NCBI GenBank assembly: GCA_947630875.1
Contig: CANRJG010000012.1
Coordinates: 1 to 50,630, forward strand
Length of the DNA stretch: 50,630 bases
Direction of reading: 5' to 3'
Source of the DNA: an uncultured Lachnospiraceae bacterium
Lineage (GTDB): Bacteria; Bacillota; Clostridia; Lachnospirales; Lachnospiraceae
This document shows, piece by piece, positions 8,043 through 16,812 of the stretch. Numbering within the stretch: position 1 is the first letter of the stretch; the number at the start of each line of letters is the position of its first letter. Below the pieces are notes generated by a model. The model was not told where the DNA came from. It did no database searches and saw only the letters and a program-made list of their open reading frames with translations. The position numbers and the translations under genes are program-made.

Positions 8043-9485
8043 ATGAATCAAATGAATGACATGTTCAAGACTTTATCAGCGCCGCCGGCGGAGGAACCTG
8101 CGCGGCAGCGTTTTTATATTGAAAAAATGCGTACATACGCGGATGAAGCGGCTGTGCGTCTGGGGCGGAAGCTTCGATTTTGCGTACAGACCTTTGGCTG
8201 TCAGATGAATGCCAGAGACAGTGAAAAGCTGGCGGGCATCCTGTCGGAAGCCGGATTTGTTCCGGCAGAGGAAGAAGCGGCGGATTTTGTGATTTACAAT
8301 ACCTGTACCGTAAGGGACAACGCCAACCAGCGGATCTACGGGCGGCTGGGGTATCTGCATACCTTAAAAAAGAAAAACCCCGAAATGATCGTCGCGCTGT
8401 GCGGCTGTATGATGCAGGAAGCGTCGGTGATTGAGAAAATCAAACAGTCCTACGGATTTGTGGACATTATTTTCGGCACCCATAATATTTATAAGCTGGC
8501 GGAGCTGTTTGACAATTATATCAGTTCCGGCAGGAACCGGATCATTGACATCTGGCAGGAGACGGACCGGATCGTGGAAGAGCTGCCGGTGCAGCGCAAA
8601 TATCCCTTTAAATCAGGGGTCAATATCATGTTTGGCTGCAACAATTTCTGCAGTTACTGTATCGTGCCCTATGTACGGGGCAGGGAACGCAGCAGAAAAC
8701 ACGAGGATATTCTCCGGGAAATCGCACATCTGGCCGCCGACGGCGTGAAGGAAGTCATGCTGCTGGGGCAGAATGTCAATTCCTATGGCGCCGGGCTGGA
8801 ATCGGAAATCCGGTTTCCCCAGCTTTTAAAAGAAGTGGAAAAAATCGACGGGATTGAACGGATCCGGTTTATGACTTCGCACCCCAAAGATCTTTCGGAA
8901 GAGCTGATCGAAACTATTGCAAATTCCGAAAAAATTTGCCGGCATATTCATCTGCCGCTGCAGTCGGGCAGCAGCAGAATTTTGAAACAGATGAACCGGA
9001 AATACACGAAAGAATCCTATCTGGCACTGGCGGAACGGATCAAAAAGAGCATTCCGGACGTGGCGCTGACGACGGATATCATCATCGGTTTCCCGGGAGA
9101 AATGGAAGAAGACTTTCTGGAAACCATGGATGTGGTGGAAAAAGTCAGCTTTTCCAATGCATTTACCTTTCTTTATTCCAAACGAACCGGTACACCGGCG
9201 GCTGCCATGCCGGATCAGATTGGCGAAGACGTGATGCATAACCGCTTTGACCGTCTGCTGGCGCTGGTCCATGAGACAGCAAAAGCGGAAAACAAAAAGC
9301 TGGAAGGCCGGGTGCTTCCGGTGCTGGTAGAAGAAATCAACCGACAAGATGAAAGACTGGTGACCGGCAGACTGTCCAATAATGCGGTGGTACATTTTCC
9401 GGGAGAGACATCCCTGATCGGAAGCATACGAAATGTCAAATTAAAGGAAAGCAAAGGCTTTTATTATATTGGAGAACTGCAATGA
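8043..9485 (+). CDS. miaB: tRNA-2-methylthio-N6-dimethylallyladenosine synthase
   Basis: A 480-residue radical-SAM methylthiotransferase that converts i6A37 to ms2i6A37 in tRNAs reading UNN codons. The N-terminal UPF0004 domain carries cluster cysteines in TFGCQMN, NTCTV and CGCMMQ. The radical-SAM motif is CNNFCSYC (C-x3-C-x2-C), followed by VRGRERSR. The C-terminal 65 residues fit a TRAM RNA-binding domain. I chose ATG 8043, preceded by AAAGGG about nine bases away, rather than the upstream ATG inside the previous gene. Its stop overlaps the next start by four bases (ATGA). In many Clostridia miaB is followed by mutS-mutL; here it is followed by flavoproteins. Confidence 0.96.
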   Translation: MNQMNDMFKTLSAPPAEEPARQRFYIEKMRTYADEAAVRLGRKLRFCVQTFGCQMNARDSEKLAGILSEAGFVPAEEEAADFVIYNTCTVRDNANQRIYGRLGYLHTLKKKNPEMIVALCGCMMQEASVIEKIKQSYGFVDIIFGTHNIYKLAELFDNYISSGRNRIIDIWQETDRIVEELPVQRKYPFKSGVNIMFGCNNFCSYCIVPYVRGRERSRKHEDILREIAHLAADGVKEVMLLGQNVNSYGAGLESEIRFPQLLKEVEKIDGIERIRFMTSHPKDLSEELIETIANSEKICRHIHLPLQSGSSRILKQMNRKYTKESYLALAERIKKSIPDVALTTDIIIGFPGEMEEDFLETMDVVEKVSFSNAFTFLYSKRTGTPAAAMPDQIGEDVMHNRFDRLLALVHETAKAENKKLEGRVLPVLVEEINRQDERLVTGRLSNNAVVHFPGETSLIGSIRNVKLKESKGFYYIGELQ

Positions 9486-10675
9486 ACGAGGTACTGGTGA
9501 TCGGCGGCGGCGCTTCCGGCCTGATGGCGGCGCTGACCGCGGCAAAGCAGGGCGCGAAAGTGACCCTGCTGGAAAAAAACCACCGGATTGGCCGCAAGCT
9601 TTCCGGTACGGGAAACGGTCGCTGTAATTTTACCAACAGACAACTGGATCTGTCCTGTTATTATCATGCGAAGGATGCCTTTCTTTCTGCGGCCTTCGGG
9701 CAGTTTGATAATCAAAGCGCCATCGAGTTTTTTCAGGAAAACGGGATTTTGGTCCGGGAGAAAAACGGGTACTGTTATCCCTACAGTATGCGGGCGGAGG
9801 CCGTCACGGAAATGTTCCGGCTGCAGCTGCTGAAAGAAAATGTACATCTCTGCACCCGAGAAACCGTGCAGGATTTCTTCCGGTCGAAGGGGAAATGGAC
9901 GGTACAGACCCAAAATAAAGCATTTGCCACAGATCATTTAATTGTGGCGGCAGGAACGGCTGCCTCGGTTTCCGGATATACGGAGCAGGTTTTGACATCG
10001 ATTCGACGCTGCGGTCATCATATCATTCCATTTGGTCCGGCGCTGACCTGGCTGAAAGTGCGCCAAAAGGCCATCAAACTGGCGGCCGGCGTGCGGTTTC
10101 CGGTAAAGATCGATCTGTATCTGGAGGGAAAAAAGGCCATTTCCGAAACCGGGGAACTGCAGATCACCTCGAAAGGAATTTCCGGTATCTGCGTGTTTCA
10201 GCTCAGCAGATATATTACGAAAAATCCGGATAAACAGGCCTGGTGCCTGATTGATTTTCTTCCGGACGTTCCGGAGGACAAGCTGCAAAAGCTGCTGCTG
10301 CAAAAAAAGGACATGGAGATTCGTTCTCAGATGAACGGGCTGCTGCCGGACAAACTGACTGCAGCGCTGCTTGCGCTTTCCGGACATAAGCCGGAAGCCC
10401 TTCCCGGCCTGATTCGCCGTTGCCGGCTGGATATTGAGGGAACCGGCAGCGTTTCGGAATCCCAGGTGCTTTGCGGCGGCGTCGATACCCGGGAACTGGA
10501 TCCGGAAACACTGCGTTCCAAATGCTGTAAAGATCTCTGGTTCTGCGGGGAAATCGTTGATATCGACGGAAAATGCGGCGGTTACAATCTGCAGTGGGCA
10601 TGGACCAGCGGTTATCTGGCCGGGAAAAATGCTGCAAAAGGAAAAGAAGCCTATGATTCTGATCAGAGACATTAA
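9482..10675 (+). CDS. HI0933/YhiN-family FAD-dependent oxidoreductase
   Basis: A 397-residue flavoprotein. The dinucleotide-binding motif GGGASGLMAA is at residues 8-17, then a glutamate at the end of the second strand (LLEKN). GTGNGRCN near residue 42 is characteristic of the HI0933/YhiN/BaiN group. Near the C terminus CGEIVDIDGKCGGYN matches the family's FAD-contacting end. Substrates of this group are poorly known; some are called BaiN in bile-acid work. It overlaps miaB by four bases and the next gene by 23 bases, so translation is probably coupled. Confidence 0.9.
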   Translation: MNEVLVIGGGASGLMAALTAAKQGAKVTLLEKNHRIGRKLSGTGNGRCNFTNRQLDLSCYYHAKDAFLSAAFGQFDNQSAIEFFQENGILVREKNGYCYPYSMRAEAVTEMFRLQLLKENVHLCTRETVQDFFRSKGKWTVQTQNKAFATDHLIVAAGTAASVSGYTEQVLTSIRRCGHHIIPFGPALTWLKVRQKAIKLAAGVRFPVKIDLYLEGKKAISETGELQITSKGISGICVFQLSRYITKNPDKQAWCLIDFLPDVPEDKLQKLLLQKKDMEIRSQMNGLLPDKLTAALLALSGHKPEALPGLIRRCRLDIEGTGSVSESQVLCGGVDTRELDPETLRSKCCKDLWFCGEIVDIDGKCGGYNLQWAWTSGYLAGKNAAKGKEAYDSDQRH

Positions 10676-12287
10676 AATCAAAGCCGGGCAGAGGGACCCT
10701 CGCAGCCCGGAAGCGGTGCTTCGAAAAAAAATTGCGGATATGCTTCGAATCGATCCGGCGGAGATTATGGAAATTCGCATCCTTAAGAAATCCCTGGACG
10801 CCCGAAAAAAGCCGGATTTATTTTTTATTTATCAGACGACAGTGAAACTTTCTCCGGAAAAAGAAGCAAAACTTCTGAAAACTGCAAAAGCCGGCAGGCT
10901 GCCGCTGGAATTATATCAGGAAACAACTTTTACATTTCCAACGGTAAAACGGCAGCTTTCCCCTCCGCCGGTGGTTGCAGGAAGCGGTCCCGCAGGTCTT
11001 TTTGCGGCCTATGTCCTTGCGAAGGCAGGTGCCCGTCCCCTTTTGATTGAACGGGGTGCGGCCATGGATGTCCGTAAGGCAAAAGTTGCAGCGTTTCTGG
11101 AAACAGGCGACGTTGATCCGAAGACCAACGTACAGTTTGGCGAAGGCGGCGCCGGCACCTTTTCCGATGGAAAACTGAGTACCGGAAACAAGGACCGGGC
11201 CGGTACCCATCAGGCCATTTTACAGACCTTTGTACGGCATGGGGCGCCGGCATCCATTTTATACGAAAACAAACCCCATCTTGGCACGGACCGTCTGGAA
11301 CAGATCGTGGTTTCCATGCGGGAGGAGATTATTAAACTCGGCGGCAGCGTTCGCTTCAATACAAAGCTGGAAGATCTGGTCCTTTCCGACGGCAGGCTGA
11401 CCGGTATCTTGGTAAACGGCGGACAGGAGATTGCCGCAAAGCAGCTGATTCTGGCCATCGGACACAGCGCACGGGATACATTCCGGATGCTGTATGACAG
11501 AAAGCTGCAGATGTGTCAGAAACCCTTTGCTGTCGGAGTGCGCGTGGTGCATGAACAAAGTTTTATCAACCACACGCAGTATGGCGGGACAGCTTTTGAT
11601 TTGCCTGCTGCCGACTACAAACTCACCGCCCATACCCCGGAAGGCAGGAGCGTATATTCTTTTTGCATGTGTCCCGGCGGATATGTGATTTCGGCGGCTT
11701 CAGCCCCGGGACAGGCTGTAGTCAACGGTATGAGCTATTCCGGCAGAAGCGGCCCCTTTGCCAATGCGGCCATGGTGGTAAATGTACTGCCGGAGGACCT
11801 GGAAAACGATTCTGTCTTTGCGGGACTTAAACTGCAGGAAAGCCTGGAACAGAAAGCATATCGTCTGGGCGGCGGACAGATTCCGGTACAAAGCGGCAAA
11901 GCCTTTCTTGGCGACGGTTTAGAAACGGATACTGCAGCGCTGCTTTCTCTTGCAAAAGATGCGGTAAAAGGCAAAGTTGCTCCTGCAGACCTGCGATATA
12001 TCTTTCCCAAACCGCTTTTGCATGCGCTTTGGGAAGGGATACGGCTTTCGGATCAGAGAATCCATGGTTTTTCGGAGGAAATCCGGCTGGTGGCAGGGGT
12101 GGAAAGCAGAACTTCATCCCCTGTAAAGATACTGCGGGACGATGCATATGAAAGCAATATCCGCGGCGTATATCCCTGCGGCGAAGGCGCGGGGTACGCA
12201 GGCGGCATCATGTCGGCGGCGGCGGACGGCATTCGCACTGCCTGTGCGCTGATACAGCATTTAGAACAGGAGGATTTGTATGGATAA
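10653..12287 (+). CDS. COG2509-type FAD-dependent dehydrogenase
   Basis: A 544-residue flavoprotein. An N-terminal extension of about 95 residues precedes the FAD-binding motif VAGSGPAGLFAA. Further motifs typical of the uncharacterised COG2509 dehydrogenases are FGEGGAGTFSDGKL, a VRVVHEQ region, and the C-terminal CGEGAGYAGGI stretch. I chose ATG 10653 because it begins the conserved N-terminal strand and has AAGGAAAAG upstream; the frame is open to 10434 inside the previous gene. It overlaps that gene by 23 bases. The reaction is unknown; FAD binding is well supported. Confidence 0.88.
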   Translation: MILIRDIKIKAGQRDPRSPEAVLRKKIADMLRIDPAEIMEIRILKKSLDARKKPDLFFIYQTTVKLSPEKEAKLLKTAKAGRLPLELYQETTFTFPTVKRQLSPPPVVAGSGPAGLFAAYVLAKAGARPLLIERGAAMDVRKAKVAAFLETGDVDPKTNVQFGEGGAGTFSDGKLSTGNKDRAGTHQAILQTFVRHGAPASILYENKPHLGTDRLEQIVVSMREEIIKLGGSVRFNTKLEDLVLSDGRLTGILVNGGQEIAAKQLILAIGHSARDTFRMLYDRKLQMCQKPFAVGVRVVHEQSFINHTQYGGTAFDLPAADYKLTAHTPEGRSVYSFCMCPGGYVISAASAPGQAVVNGMSYSGRSGPFANAAMVVNVLPEDLENDSVFAGLKLQESLEQKAYRLGGGQIPVQSGKAFLGDGLETDTAALLSLAKDAVKGKVAPADLRYIFPKPLLHALWEGIRLSDQRIHGFSEEIRLVAGVESRTSSPVKILRDDAYESNIRGVYPCGEGAGYAGGIMSAAADGIRTACALIQHLEQEDLYG

Positions 12288-12489
12288 CGAAAGAATCCGG
12301 CGAATTAACGCACTTTATCATAAATCCAAAAACGAAGGCCTGACCGAAGCGGAAAAAAACGAGCAGCGGATTCTGCGGGCGGAATATATTGCGGATTTCA
12401 GAAAAAATATGCGGGCGCAGCTGAACAATATCAGTATTGTGGAGCCGGACGGCACTGTGACGGATCTGGGCGAAAAACACGGGAAATAA
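12280..12489 (+). CDS. YnzC/DUF896 family small protein
   Basis: A 69-residue protein of the UPF0291/DUF896 family. The characteristic helical hairpin is visible: RINALYHKSK, then GLTEAEKNEQ, then LR.EYI..FR..MRAQL. Bacillus YnzC folds as a two-helix hairpin and is linked to the SOS-regulated yneA-ynzC region. No enzymatic residues are apparent. The gene overlaps the flavoprotein stop by eight bases and has AGGAGG directly upstream. No SOS box is seen here. Confidence 0.9.
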   Translation: MDNERIRRINALYHKSKNEGLTEAEKNEQRILRAEYIADFRKNMRAQLNNISIVEPDGTVTDLGEKHGK

Positions 12490-12523
12490 GCCTTGCGCCT
12501 GTTTTCGGTCCGGCATTTTTGGG

Positions 12524-12552
12524 TTGACAGCGGCCAACACAATATCTATAAT
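12524..12552 (+). promoter_or_regulatory. Consensus sigma-A promoter for rsmD-coaD
   Basis: Perfect TTGACA at 12524-12529 and perfect TATAAT at 12547-12552 with a 17-base spacer, 56 bases before the rsmD start. It is the best promoter match I found in the window. Confidence 0.85.
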
Positions 12553-12608
12553 AGTAATAAGTTTGTGAATACAATATCTATGTTTTGAAGCCATCGCAAG
12601 GAGATCTT

Positions 12609-13169
12609 ATGCGCGTTATTGCAGGCAGTGCCAGAAGTCTCGCGCTGAAGACTTTGCCTTCGGATGCGACCCGTCCGACGACGGACAAGATAAAAGAAAC
12701 CCTGTTTAATATACTGCAGAAAGACATTTATGACTGTCGTTTTCTGGATCTGTTTTCCGGAAGCGGCGCCATCGGCATCGAAGCTTTAAGCCGCGGCGCC
12801 CGCAGCGCTTGGTTTATTGAAAATAATAAAAGCGCCGTTGCCTGCATGAAAGAAAACCTTATGTTTACAAAACTGGCAGACAGGGCGGTTGTCCGGCAGG
12901 AAGATGTGCTCCGTTTTCTTTCCCGGGGGCAGATTCCGGATGTGGATGCATTTGATTTGATTTTTATGGATCCGCCCTACCGCAAAGGATTGGAAAAGCA
13001 GGCGTTGGAGCTGCTTTCTTCCGCAGCGTTTGTAACAGAGGATACACTGCTGATTATCGAGGCCGCTGCCGAGACGGATTTTTCGTATGTAAAGGATCTC
13101 GGGTTTGCCGTTGTGCGGACAAAATTGTATAAAACAAATAAGCATGTATTTTTGCAAAGGATACTCTGA
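12609..13169 (+). CDS. rsmD: 16S rRNA (guanine-966-N2) methyltransferase
   Basis: A 186-residue class I methyltransferase that modifies G966 of 16S rRNA in the 30S subunit using S-adenosylmethionine. It begins MRVIAGSARS as in RsmD proteins. The SAM-binding motif is LDLFSGSGAIGIEALSRGA and the catalytic DPPY-type motif is MDPPYRKG. ATG 12609 is preceded by AAGGAG; an upstream in-frame TTG has no family support. It is followed three bases later by coaD, a common pairing in Firmicutes, and is served by the consensus promoter upstream. Confidence 0.95.
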   Translation: MRVIAGSARSLALKTLPSDATRPTTDKIKETLFNILQKDIYDCRFLDLFSGSGAIGIEALSRGARSAWFIENNKSAVACMKENLMFTKLADRAVVRQEDVLRFLSRGQIPDVDAFDLIFMDPPYRKGLEKQALELLSSAAFVTEDTLLIIEAAAETDFSYVKDLGFAVVRTKLYKTNKHVFLQRIL

Positions 13170-13172
13170 TCT

Positions 13173-13679
13173 ATGGCCAGTCAAGCAAAGATAGCAATAT
13201 ATCCGGGAAGTTTTGATCCCATCACCTATGGACACATGGACATTGTCAAGCGGGCCGCCGGTCTGGTGGATCATCTGATTATCGGCGTGTTGATGAACCA
13301 GCATAAAAATCCACTGTTTTCTCTGGAAGAGCGGGTGGCTCTGATTGAGGAAGCCGTGCATGACATGCCCAATGTATCCGTACAGTCCTTTGACGGACTT
13401 ACAATTGATTTTGCAGAAAAAGTCCATGCGCGGATGATCATTCGTGGTCTGCGCGCCATGACGGATTTTGATTATGAATTTCAGATGGCGCATACCAATC
13501 AGACTTTGAATCCGGAGATAGAGACGGTATTTCTTTCCACGGGACTTGATTTTTCTTATGTGAGTTCTTCCGTTTCCAAAGAAATCTTTCTCTATGGCGG
13601 GGATGTTTCAAAGCTTGTGCCGGCCCATGTGATAGATGCCATGCAGCGCAAAGTAAAACAAATACGGGAGGATGCTTAA
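13173..13679 (+). CDS. coaD: Phosphopantetheine adenylyltransferase
   Basis: A 168-residue nucleotidyltransferase that adenylates 4'-phosphopantetheine in coenzyme A synthesis. The T-x-G-H nucleotide motif lies in YPGSFDPITYGHMD near the N terminus. The GLRAMTDFDYE stretch and the SSVSKE second signature are as in CoaD. Length matches the family (about 160). It starts three bases after rsmD, and its stop region overlaps the ribosome site of the following coiled-coil gene. Confidence 0.95.
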   Translation: MASQAKIAIYPGSFDPITYGHMDIVKRAAGLVDHLIIGVLMNQHKNPLFSLEERVALIEEAVHDMPNVSVQSFDGLTIDFAEKVHARMIIRGLRAMTDFDYEFQMAHTNQTLNPEIETVFLSTGLDFSYVSSSVSKEIFLYGGDVSKLVPAHVIDAMQRKVKQIREDA

Positions 13680-13680
13680 C

Positions 13681-14364
13681 ATGTCCAGCAGCAGAATTGA
13701 ACAGATCATTGACGAAATTGAAGAGTATATCGGAGGCTGCAAATACCAGCCCTTATCCACCTCCAAGATCATTGTCAACCGGGAAGAACTGGAGGATTTG
13801 CTTCGCGAGCTGAGAATGAAGACGCCGGAAGAAGTAAGGCGGTATCAAAAAATCATTGCCAACAAGGATGCGATTTTAGTAGATGCCCAAAACAAAGCAG
13901 ACGCAATGCTCACCCAGGCCAAGGAAACCATTGACCAGATGCTCAGCGAGCACGAGATTATCAAACGCGCCATCGATCAGGCAAATGATATCGTCGCCCA
14001 GGCCAACAATCAGGCCAATGAGATTCTCGATCATGCCATTAATGAAGCAAATGAGATTCGCACCGGCTCCATTCGTTATACGGATGAGATGCTGGAAACG
14101 CTGCAGACGGTGATCGGCAACACCATCGACAGTGCCGGCGCAAAATACGGCGCTCTGCTGAAAACCCTGCAGGAATGCTTTGACGTCATCAGCAACAACC
14201 GGGGCGAGCTTGCCGCCGCGCCTTCGGACGAAGAAGAAGGAGAAAGCAGCAGTATGGCCGGTCCCGATATTCCGGATATCATGGGCAGTCAGCCCATTGA
14301 AGAGGTGCAGATTCCGGAAGAAACCCAGTACGATATCGATCCGGATCTGGATTCATTTGAATGA
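13681..14364 (+). CDS. Coiled-coil protein, DivIVA/ATPase-subunit-like
   Basis: A 227-residue acidic protein. Residues about 10-50 contain a conserved-looking segment with PLSTSKIIVNREELEDLLREL. A long alanine/glutamate/glutamine-rich coiled coil follows (about residues 60-140: repeats of ANDIV, QANEIL, NEANEI). The tail is acidic and low-complexity. Relatives in Clostridia are often labelled ATPase or DivIVA-like from the coil alone; I see no ATPase motif. ATG 13681 is nine bases after GGGAGG; an ATG at 13672 lies too close to that site. The 3' end overlaps the convergent membrane-protein gene by 12 bases. A cell-organisation role is inferred. Confidence 0.7.
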   Translation: MSSSRIEQIIDEIEEYIGGCKYQPLSTSKIIVNREELEDLLRELRMKTPEEVRRYQKIIANKDAILVDAQNKADAMLTQAKETIDQMLSEHEIIKRAIDQANDIVAQANNQANEILDHAINEANEIRTGSIRYTDEMLETLQTVIGNTIDSAGAKYGALLKTLQECFDVISNNRGELAAAPSDEEEGESSSMAGPDIPDIMGSQPIEEVQIPEETQYDIDPDLDSFE

Positions 14365-15258
14365 TCCGGTAAACAGCAGCATGATGACCGTGCTTATGAC
14401 GGCCTGAAACAGCTTTGAAGCAACATACATGTGCATGGGAATTTTGCTGTCTCTGCACACACTGATGGTCTGAAAAATGCAGCTGATCGAACCAAATGAT
14501 GTAAATGCGGCAATCAGAAGCGGTACGATTTCTTCGGATATGTCAGCGCCGCAGACAGTGTTTATGCCATTTGTTATCTCCAACAACCCAATGAGAAAAA
14601 TATGTTTGATGGTAACAGTGCTGATGTGTGCTGTTACCATATTTACTATTATGGAAAAAATGACAATGTACCCGCACAGCCGGATCGCCTGCAGACAGGC
14701 GTCGCTGATGCAGGCGGAAACGTCTTTGGCTTCTTCCTGTCGCGGGATATTGGCTACCTCGTTTTCCACGATATGTTTTTTGTAATAATAGGGCAGCAGC
14801 AGGATGGCTGTAATCAGTGCGCTGCCGTAGACGCTGGCCAGCATCGGAATCAGATACTGACCGTTCAGATTTTTAATGACGATAAACTGAATGATAAACG
14901 CCGGGGAGCTTAAATTAGCGAAAGACAGCAGCCACATACAGGCGGCTTTGCCGATATAACCCGCCTGATAATTTTTTGTAACATAATACGCACCCATGGG
15001 ATATCCGCAGAAAAAACCGATGAATATGGCAAACAGACTGTGGATACTGAAGAAGCGCCGGCTGTTTCCTTCATGAAATGAGAGAATCCCCGTACTAAAA
15101 AGCACATTTGTGAGTATCATATAGGGAAGCAGCGTCGGCAGGACGCTTTCATACCAGAGACGTAAGCCGTTTTTGGCACCCGTGATACAAATGTTTGGAA
15201 AAAGGATCATCATGGCCATAAAGACCAGACAGCAAAAGAAGATCATTTTCTGTTTCAT
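14353..15258 (-). CDS. YlbJ-like nucleoside-recognition (Gate) membrane protein
   Basis: A 301-residue polytopic membrane protein with about eight hydrophobic segments. The patterns GLRLWYESVLPTLLPY, FFCGYPMGAY, and LSFANLSSPAF match YlbJ/SpoVV-type sporulation membrane proteins with Gate domains. In endospore formers YlbJ (SpoVV) takes dipicolinic acid into the forespore; whether this shorter protein does so is unproven. It converges on and overlaps the coiled-coil gene by 12 bases. Its start is 49 bases from the divergent pepD start. Confidence 0.75.
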   Translation of the reverse strand: MKQKMIFFCCLVFMAMMILFPNICITGAKNGLRLWYESVLPTLLPYMILTNVLFSTGILSFHEGNSRRFFSIHSLFAIFIGFFCGYPMGAYYVTKNYQAGYIGKAACMWLLSFANLSSPAFIIQFIVIKNLNGQYLIPMLASVYGSALITAILLLPYYYKKHIVENEVANIPRQEEAKDVSACISDACLQAIRLCGYIVIFSIIVNMVTAHISTVTIKHIFLIGLLEITNGINTVCGADISEEIVPLLIAAFTSFGSISCIFQTISVCRDSKIPMHMYVASKLFQAVISTVIMLLFTGSFK

Positions 15259-15306
15259 ACCACAATTTATGTTTGATAACAGATGTTCAGAACAGGAGGC
15301 TTTAGA

Positions 15307-16767
15307 ATGCTGATCGAATCATCCGCCGCACCTGCGGTATTTTCCGTATTTGAAGAACTTAGCCGGATTCCCCGGGGGTCTTTTCATATCGACGCCGTCA
15401 GCGACTGGCTGGTGGCTTTTGCTGAAAGCCACAGACTGCAGGCTATACAGGATGCGGATAAAAATGTCATTGTCATAAAACAGGCGGAACCGGGATATGA
15501 AGGCGTACCCGCCCTGATTCTGCAGGGACATATGGACATGGTCTGCGCAAAAGAAGCGGGCAGCACCCATGATTTCACCAAAGATCCCCTTGCGCTTTAT
15601 GTCGAAAACGGCTTTTTAAAAGCAAAAGAAACGACCCTCGGCGCCGACGACGGCATTGCCATTGCTTATGCGCTGGCCGTCATGACCGATCCGGATGTCA
15701 AATCCGGCCGTCTGGAGGCCGTATTTACCGTCAATGAGGAAGTGGGCCTTCTGGGCGCGGAAAGTCTGGATACTTCCCTGCTGACCGGAACTTCCATGAT
15801 TAATATCGATTCTTCGGAAGAGGGCAGCATTACGGCAGGCTGCGCCGGCGGTATGACGGCATCTGTGGATTTTGACATGGATGTATCCTCATCGAATGTA
15901 CCGGCATACCAGCTGACGGTCAGCGGATTAAACGGCGGACATTCCGGGGAGCAGATTCATGAAGGACTGGCCAACGCCAACCTGATCCTAAGGGATCTGC
16001 TGCGCAATTTATATCAGGAGGTACAGATACAGCTGGTTTCCATACAGGGCGGTGTTGCGGATAACGCCATTCCCGCATCGGCGGAAGCGTTTGTAAGGAT
16101 ACCGGATGAAGATCATGGAAAAGCTGAAAAATGTATTGCAACCCTGCAGAACCTGCTTCGGATTCGCTATGCCGGCATCGACGATCATATTACGGTAACA
16201 TTGCAGCCATGCAGCACAGATACGGCCACCTGCTTCAGCGATGATTCTGTGGAACGTCTGCTGCAGTTTTTGTCCCAGGCGCCAAACGGCGTCGTAAAAA
16301 TGAGCGAAGACATGGAGGGGCTTGTGGAAACCTCCCTGAATCTGGGAACCATCCGTACCGAAGGCGCGCAGATCAGGCTGTTGTATTCCCTGCGAAGCTC
16401 CGTAGACAGGGATAAGGAAGCATTATATGAACATCTTGCGATACTGGCGGCCAATCAAAAAGGAAAGCCGAAACGCCTAAGCGCCTATCCCGGATGGAAA
16501 TTTAACAAAGATTCCAGGCTGCAGTCCCTGTTTCGGGAGGTCTACCGCAGTATGTACGAAAAGGAACTTACCGTGCGCGCGATCCATGCGGGTCTGGAAT
16601 GCGGTATTTTCAGCGGTAAAATGCCGGGACTGGACTGTGTTTCCATGGGGCCGGACGTTTACGACCTGCATACCACAGGCGAGCGGATGTCCATTGCAAG
16701 CGCCGAGCGCTGCTACCTGTTTTTAAAAGAAATCATCCGGGAATTTTCCGCGGAAAGTAAACACTGA
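15307..16767 (+). CDS. pepD: Aminoacyl-histidine dipeptidase, M20 family
   Basis: A 486-residue cytosolic zinc dipeptidase of the PepD (beta-Ala-His dipeptidase) type. Metal-ligand motifs are GHMDMVCAK (His, Asp), the LGADDGIA loop carrying the bridging Asp, TVNEEVGLLGA with the catalytic glutamate and its metal-ligand neighbour, and a C-terminal HTTGERM motif. SGLNGGHSG marks the dimerisation domain. Length matches the family (about 485). ATG 15307 is preceded by GGAGG; the earlier in-frame start is rejected. It breaks down Xaa-His dipeptides in amino-acid recycling. Confidence 0.93.
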   Translation: MLIESSAAPAVFSVFEELSRIPRGSFHIDAVSDWLVAFAESHRLQAIQDADKNVIVIKQAEPGYEGVPALILQGHMDMVCAKEAGSTHDFTKDPLALYVENGFLKAKETTLGADDGIAIAYALAVMTDPDVKSGRLEAVFTVNEEVGLLGAESLDTSLLTGTSMINIDSSEEGSITAGCAGGMTASVDFDMDVSSSNVPAYQLTVSGLNGGHSGEQIHEGLANANLILRDLLRNLYQEVQIQLVSIQGGVADNAIPASAEAFVRIPDEDHGKAEKCIATLQNLLRIRYAGIDDHITVTLQPCSTDTATCFSDDSVERLLQFLSQAPNGVVKMSEDMEGLVETSLNLGTIRTEGAQIRLLYSLRSSVDRDKEALYEHLAILAANQKGKPKRLSAYPGWKFNKDSRLQSLFREVYRSMYEKELTVRAIHAGLECGIFSGKMPGLDCVSMGPDVYDLHTTGERMSIASAERCYLFLKEIIREFSAESKH

Positions 16768-16812
16768 AGGTGGAAGAAAGGATAAATCCAAACATTGGAT
16801 GACAGGAGACAA

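Noticed and set aside
15284-15294. SOS-like box TGTTCAGAACA before pepD
   Set aside because: The arms are in the opposite order (GTTC...GAAC) with a one-base spacer, not the GAAC-N4-GTTC operator.
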